From Pseudomonas alcaligenes (GTDB lineage: Bacteria > Pseudomonadota > Gammaproteobacteria > Pseudomonadales > Pseudomonadaceae): a stretch of 64,000 nt of DNA. A program made the translations under genes and the position numbers. The notes beneath the pieces are model-generated. The model was given only the letters and a program-made list of their open reading frames with translations. It did no database searches and was not told where the DNA came from. The stretch lies in NCBI RefSeq assembly GCF_014490745.1, contig NZ_LZEU01000001.1:1697501-1761500 (forward strand). The letters run 5' to 3'. Below are positions 61,010 through 64,000 of the stretch, piece by piece; positions within the stretch are counted from its first letter, which is position 1, and the number at the start of each line of letters is the position of its first letter.

Positions 61010-61872
61010 CCCGACCCGATCACGAACTGCAGCAGGAGCAGGAATTGCTGCAGCACTTTCGTCAGCACAGCCAGGGCGAGCCGTCTGCCGCACTGGATGC
61101 GCTGATTCTCGACGCCGCCCGCCGGGCTGTAGCCGAGCCGGCGCCGCGCCCGAGTCGCGCCCAGCGCCTGCATGCCTGGCTGTTCGGTGCCGGCAGCCGC
61201 ACGCGCTGGTCGGTGGCCTTTGCCAGCCTGGCCACCCTGGGCATCGGTCTGAGCCTGACCTGGCGTACCCAGGAGCAGTTGCCGGCGACCTATGACATGC
61301 CTGCTCCGGCAGCCGCCGAAGCCCCGGCAGCCCCAGTGTTGCGCGAGATGGCGCCACAGCTGGCCGGCGAGGCGCGCAAGCAGTCCGCCGAGGTCGAGCA
61401 AGGCAAAGCCGAGGTGATGGAGAAGAAGGTCAGCGCGTACCGCTCCAGCGCCGGGGCCTTGCAGCCGAATGCCTCCTTTGCGGTATCGCCAGCGGCTGCC
61501 GCCGCACCGCGAGCGCCAGCCCCGGCCAAGCCGCAGGCGGCGCCGGTAGAGGCGTTGAGCGACATGGCCGTCGATGCCAACTCGGCTCCTGTGGAGGCGC
61601 AGGCCCGGGCTCAAGAGCCCGCCAAGGCCAAGGAGGAGCGCCAGGTGCTGAACGAGGATCAGTTGGCGGAGACGCTCGGGCACTCGGAGGTTGACGAGGC
61701 GCCACCGCTGGAGCTGCAACTGCACAATATCCTGCGCATGCGTGCGCTGGGGCTGCAGGCGGATGCCGATCGGCTGTTGCGGGCCCTGCGTGCGGAGCAT
61801 CCACAGCTGGATCTGGATGCCGAGCTCAAGCGCCTGCAGGCGGAGATGGAAAAGCCAGCCAGTTCGCCGTAG
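61006..61872 (+). CDS. Putative anti-sigma factor, single-pass membrane protein
   Basis: 288 aa. A cytoplasmic N-terminal part (1-65) precedes one TM segment (about 66-84, 'SVAFASLATLGIGLSL'). The periplasmic part is Ala/Pro/Glu-rich and low in complexity, ending in a helical 'LHNILRMRALGLQADADRLL'. Position right after an ECF sigma gene (ATGA overlap) and the topology suggest an anti-sigma role, but no zinc anti-sigma motif (H-x3-C-x2-C) is present. Confidence is in the gene, less in the function. Confidence 0.7.
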   Translation: MTRPDHELQQEQELLQHFRQHSQGEPSAALDALILDAARRAVAEPAPRPSRAQRLHAWLFGAGSRTRWSVAFASLATLGIGLSLTWRTQEQLPATYDMPAPAAAEAPAAPVLREMAPQLAGEARKQSAEVEQGKAEVMEKKVSAYRSSAGALQPNASFAVSPAAAAAPRAPAPAKPQAAPVEALSDMAVDANSAPVEAQARAQEPAKAKEERQVLNEDQLAETLGHSEVDEAPPLELQLHNILRMRALGLQADADRLLRALRAEHPQLDLDAELKRLQAEMEKPASSP

Positions 61873-61925
61873 CGGCGAGCCCGTCCGGCTAAACTGCGGC
61901 TCTTTGTTGCGCAAGGAGCCGCGCC

Positions 61926-64000
61926 ATGCCTGCCGAACCCCTCAATCCCACCGCGAAGGATGACGAGTCGCTCACGCGGCTGATGCTCAACCTGCTGCTA
62001 GAACTGGCCAAGCTGATCCTGCCGATTGCCGCGGTGGCCTGGCTGCCGCCGTTGGCGGGGCTGGTCGTGGCGCTGTGCTGCACTTTGTTGACCGGTCTGT
62101 TTGCTCGGCTCGGCTGGCGCAAGAGCGCCGAGACGCTGAGCTGGCTGCTGAGCGCCTCGGTCATGGGCTTCGCCTTTGCCGTGTTTGGCTGGATGGCCAG
62201 CGGCTGGGGCGTACCGGTCTGCGCCGTGCTGTTCTTCGGCGGCCTGGCTGCGGTGAGCCGCTACGAACAGTACCTGGGGTTGGCCAAGGCCAAGCCGCAA
62301 GCGGTCGAGCTGGGCGAGCCGCGCGGTGACAGCGCATGGGGCGGCGCCGACCTGCTGACGCCCGAGGGCGAGCGGGTGCGCACCCTGAACTGGGGCGAGA
62401 TCGCCATGGGCGGCCCCACCTACGCCACCTACCTGTTTCCCGATGGTGTGCTGCTCGAGGGGTTGGGCGCCTCGGTGCGCTTCTCCAGCAGCGGCCGCTA
62501 TTTTGCCGCGCCGTTGCCGAGCCGCGAGCGCTGGGGCCTGCTGATCCTCGATCGACAGGAAAAACGCGTGTACCGCAATGCGGACATCGGCGAGTTCTGG
62601 GAGCTCGACGAATTCACCGACGAGGCCCTGACCGGTCGCCATAGCCCGCTGGTGGGCAACCAGGGCTACCGCATGGCCCTGGCCGATCTGCTCAGGCAAA
62701 GCGAGGCGGTCGAACTGGTCGCGGTCGGCGATCTGTGGCTGGAGCCGGGCTGGCAGCAGGTCGAGCTGGACAAGGCGTTCCCGCCTCCGGCTGGCGCCCA
62801 TCGCCTGCGTGGCATCAGCCACCTGCCGGCCAGCCTGCGCGAGCAGGATGACCCCACCGAGCCGCTGCGCTACCCGGCCCTGCGCCTGGAACTCGACGGT
62901 GAACTCAGCGAGCTACTGATTCATGCCGACGAGCAGCCGGTCTGGCGTGCCGATGGCCAGGCTCTGGTCTGCCGCGCCGTGCGCCTGCCGGCGAGCCAGC
63001 GCTGGCCGCGGCCGCTGTGGTTGTGGCAGGCCGGTGCGGGCTGGCGGCAGCTGTCCGACTCCTGGGTCGCTGCCGAGGGCGAGCCGGCGCTGTCCTGGGC
63101 TGCGGTGAGCGAACTGGGCGAACAGACGCTGCGCCTCACCGGCGCGCTGGATGCCCCACAGCTCGATCAACTGGGCTTCGGTTACGCGCTGCACAGCTGC
63201 TTCAGCAGCATCGAAAGAGTGGCCGGCCACGATGCCGAGGGACGCATTGTGCCCGGCGAGTCGGCCCGCACGGCACTGAGCCTGCTGCAGCCGCTGGTGG
63301 GCGATGGCCGGCGTGGCGAGGGCGTGCTGCTCAGCCAGCCGCTGCAGGGCGAGCAGGCGGCACGCTTCGACTGGCTGCGCGACAGCCGCGACGGGCGCCT
63401 CGGTGCCTACCGCTGCCAGATCGGCGACTGGCAGCTGGACGGCGAATGGCTGCTCGATCACCGGGTTTCCGACTGCGGCCGCTACCTGGCGCTGGTGGTC
63501 TTTGCCGAGGCGCCGGCAGCGCCCAGCCAGGTTTGCGTGGCGGATGTGCAGACGCGGCGCTTGCTGCGCTCGGCCGGCCAGCCACTGGTGGCGCGTCTGC
63601 TGGACTTTACGGGGGGCGTGCTCAGCCTGGCCCAGGTGCTCGGGCGTCTGGGGCGGGACGAGCGCGACACGCCGCTGCGCCGCTGCGAGCAGGCGGCGCC
63701 GGCAGCGGCGAGTGCCGCCCGTTTTCTGCAGCACGCCGACGATTCGCGGCTCTACTATCGCCAGCTCGACCTGCACGTGAGCGAGCAGGGCCTGCAGGAG
63801 CTGCCGAACTGGCGCCTGGTGACGCAGCCGCAGGTGGCCAATGCCGATGGCGACTTCGTCCTGCCGGCGCCGGGAGGGCAAGACGCGGCCTGGTTCTTCG
63901 GCGCGCAGAGCGAGTACCGCGACCATTACCTGCGCGAGCGCCACCCGCGTGGCGACGGCTGCCTGCTTACCGCTTCCGGCCTGGCCGTGGCCAACCTGGC
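61926..64000 (+). CDS. Large membrane protein of unknown function (cut by right edge)
   Basis: At least 691 codons open to the window end, on the frame starting MPAEPLNPTAKDDESL. Three hydrophobic segments near residues 20-110 are followed by a long soluble part with repeated W-x-L/W-G type strands ('MGGPTYATYLFPDGVLLEG', 'RFSSSGRYFAAPLPSRERW', 'WLEPGWQQVELDKAF'). It looks like a beta-rich, possibly propeller-like domain. AAGGAG at 61913-61918 precedes the ATG. I do not recognise a characterised family. The long frames on the other strand are shadows of its GC-rich codons. Confidence 0.75.
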   Translation, partial: MPAEPLNPTAKDDESLTRLMLNLLLELAKLILPIAAVAWLPPLAGLVVALCCTLLTGLFARLGWRKSAETLSWLLSASVMGFAFAVFGWMASGWGVPVCAVLFFGGLAAVSRYEQYLGLAKAKPQAVELGEPRGDSAWGGADLLTPEGERVRTLNWGEIAMGGPTYATYLFPDGVLLEGLGASVRFSSSGRYFAAPLPSRERWGLLILDRQEKRVYRNADIGEFWELDEFTDEALTGRHSPLVGNQGYRMALADLLRQSEAVELVAVGDLWLEPGWQQVELDKAFPPPAGAHRLRGISHLPASLREQDDPTEPLRYPALRLELDGELSELLIHADEQPVWRADGQALVCRAVRLPASQRWPRPLWLWQAGAGWRQLSDSWVAAEGEPALSWAAVSELGEQTLRLTGALDAPQLDQLGFGYALHSCFSSIERVAGHDAEGRIVPGESARTALSLLQPLVGDGRRGEGVLLSQPLQGEQAARFDWLRDSRDGRLGAYRCQIGDWQLDGEWLLDHRVSDCGRYLALVVFAEAPAAPSQVCVADVQTRRLLRSAGQPLVARLLDFTGGVLSLAQVLGRLGRDERDTPLRRCEQAAPAAASAARFLQHADDSRLYYRQLDLHVSEQGLQELPNWRLVTQPQVANADGDFVLPAPGGQDAAWFFGAQSEYRDHYLRERHPRGDGCLLTASGLAVANL

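Noticed and set aside
62913..63944. 343-codon minus-strand open frame near the right edge
   Set aside because: The plus-strand frame from 61926 is open without a stop to the window end and has membrane segments and a ribosome binding site, so the opposite frame is a shadow.

Overview
The window looks like a Pseudomonas chromosome. It is GC-rich, it has tightly overlapping operons, and the gene order pepN, DUF2797, DUF1315 (YeaC-like), rhomboid, metallophosphatase, nadK, DUF1853 with fadH nearby is a familiar Pseudomonas neighbourhood, as is etfQO divergent from etfBA. No rRNA, tRNA, CRISPR array, prophage or intact insertion sequence was seen.

Layout. 1-15.2 kb is housekeeping: an AraC-type regulator (cut by the window edge), a cysteine-free nitrilase-like protein, fadH, an NTF2-like protein, a coiled-coil protein, a D-cysteine desulfhydrase-like PLP enzyme, a cNMP/rhodanese protein, DUF1853, nadK, a metallophosphatase, a rhomboid protease, DUF1315, DUF2797 and pepN. 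15.2-24.4 kb is an envelope module: a DUF1302 outer-membrane protein, two tandem DUF1329 paralogues, a YCF48-like protein and an RND/MMPL transporter. It probably moves a hydrophobic substrate across the envelope. 24.4-42.2 kb is a surface-polysaccharide island with WecG-type and other glycosyltransferases, two Wzy/WaaL-like polytopic proteins, a Wzx-like flippase, a Wzz-like protein, an epimerase, a true glutamine-dependent asparagine synthase, methyltransferases, an ABC exporter and a WecB-type epimerase.

The most interesting part is 42.3-49.9 kb, probably together with the nucleotidyltransferase at 33.9-35.0 kb and the ABC exporter at 38.2-39.9 kb. It reads as an undescribed variant of a lasso-peptide-type RiPP cluster. 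A PqqD-like recognition protein and a lasso B2-type cysteine protease lie on the minus strand. Divergent from them is a five-gene overlapping operon: HprK-like kinase, sulfotransferase, CobS-like AAA+ ATPase, CobT-like VWA protein and a lasso cyclase-like asparagine-synthetase homologue that lacks the Cys2 nucleophile. Downstream of the protease on the minus strand (42342-42515) I found a 57-codon gene with a strong ribosome binding site. Its product has the leader pattern Y-x-x-P-x-L-E-x-L-D with a Thr at -2, then a 13-residue putative core with Asp at position 8 and a Ser-Ser C-terminus. That is what a lasso precursor with an 8-residue macrolactam and a kinase-modified terminal Ser would look like. 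The CobS/CobT-like pair without any CobN is the strangest component.

50.0-53.7 kb holds etfQO and etfBA around a divergent promoter with a PsrA-type palindrome. 53.8-64 kb holds an alpha/beta hydrolase, a periplasmic solute-binding protein with two lipoproteins (DUF4398 and OmpA-like), a MocR-type regulator, a small MITE-like repeat, a VWA lipoprotein with an ECF sigma factor and a putative anti-sigma protein, and a long unidentified membrane protein cut by the right edge.
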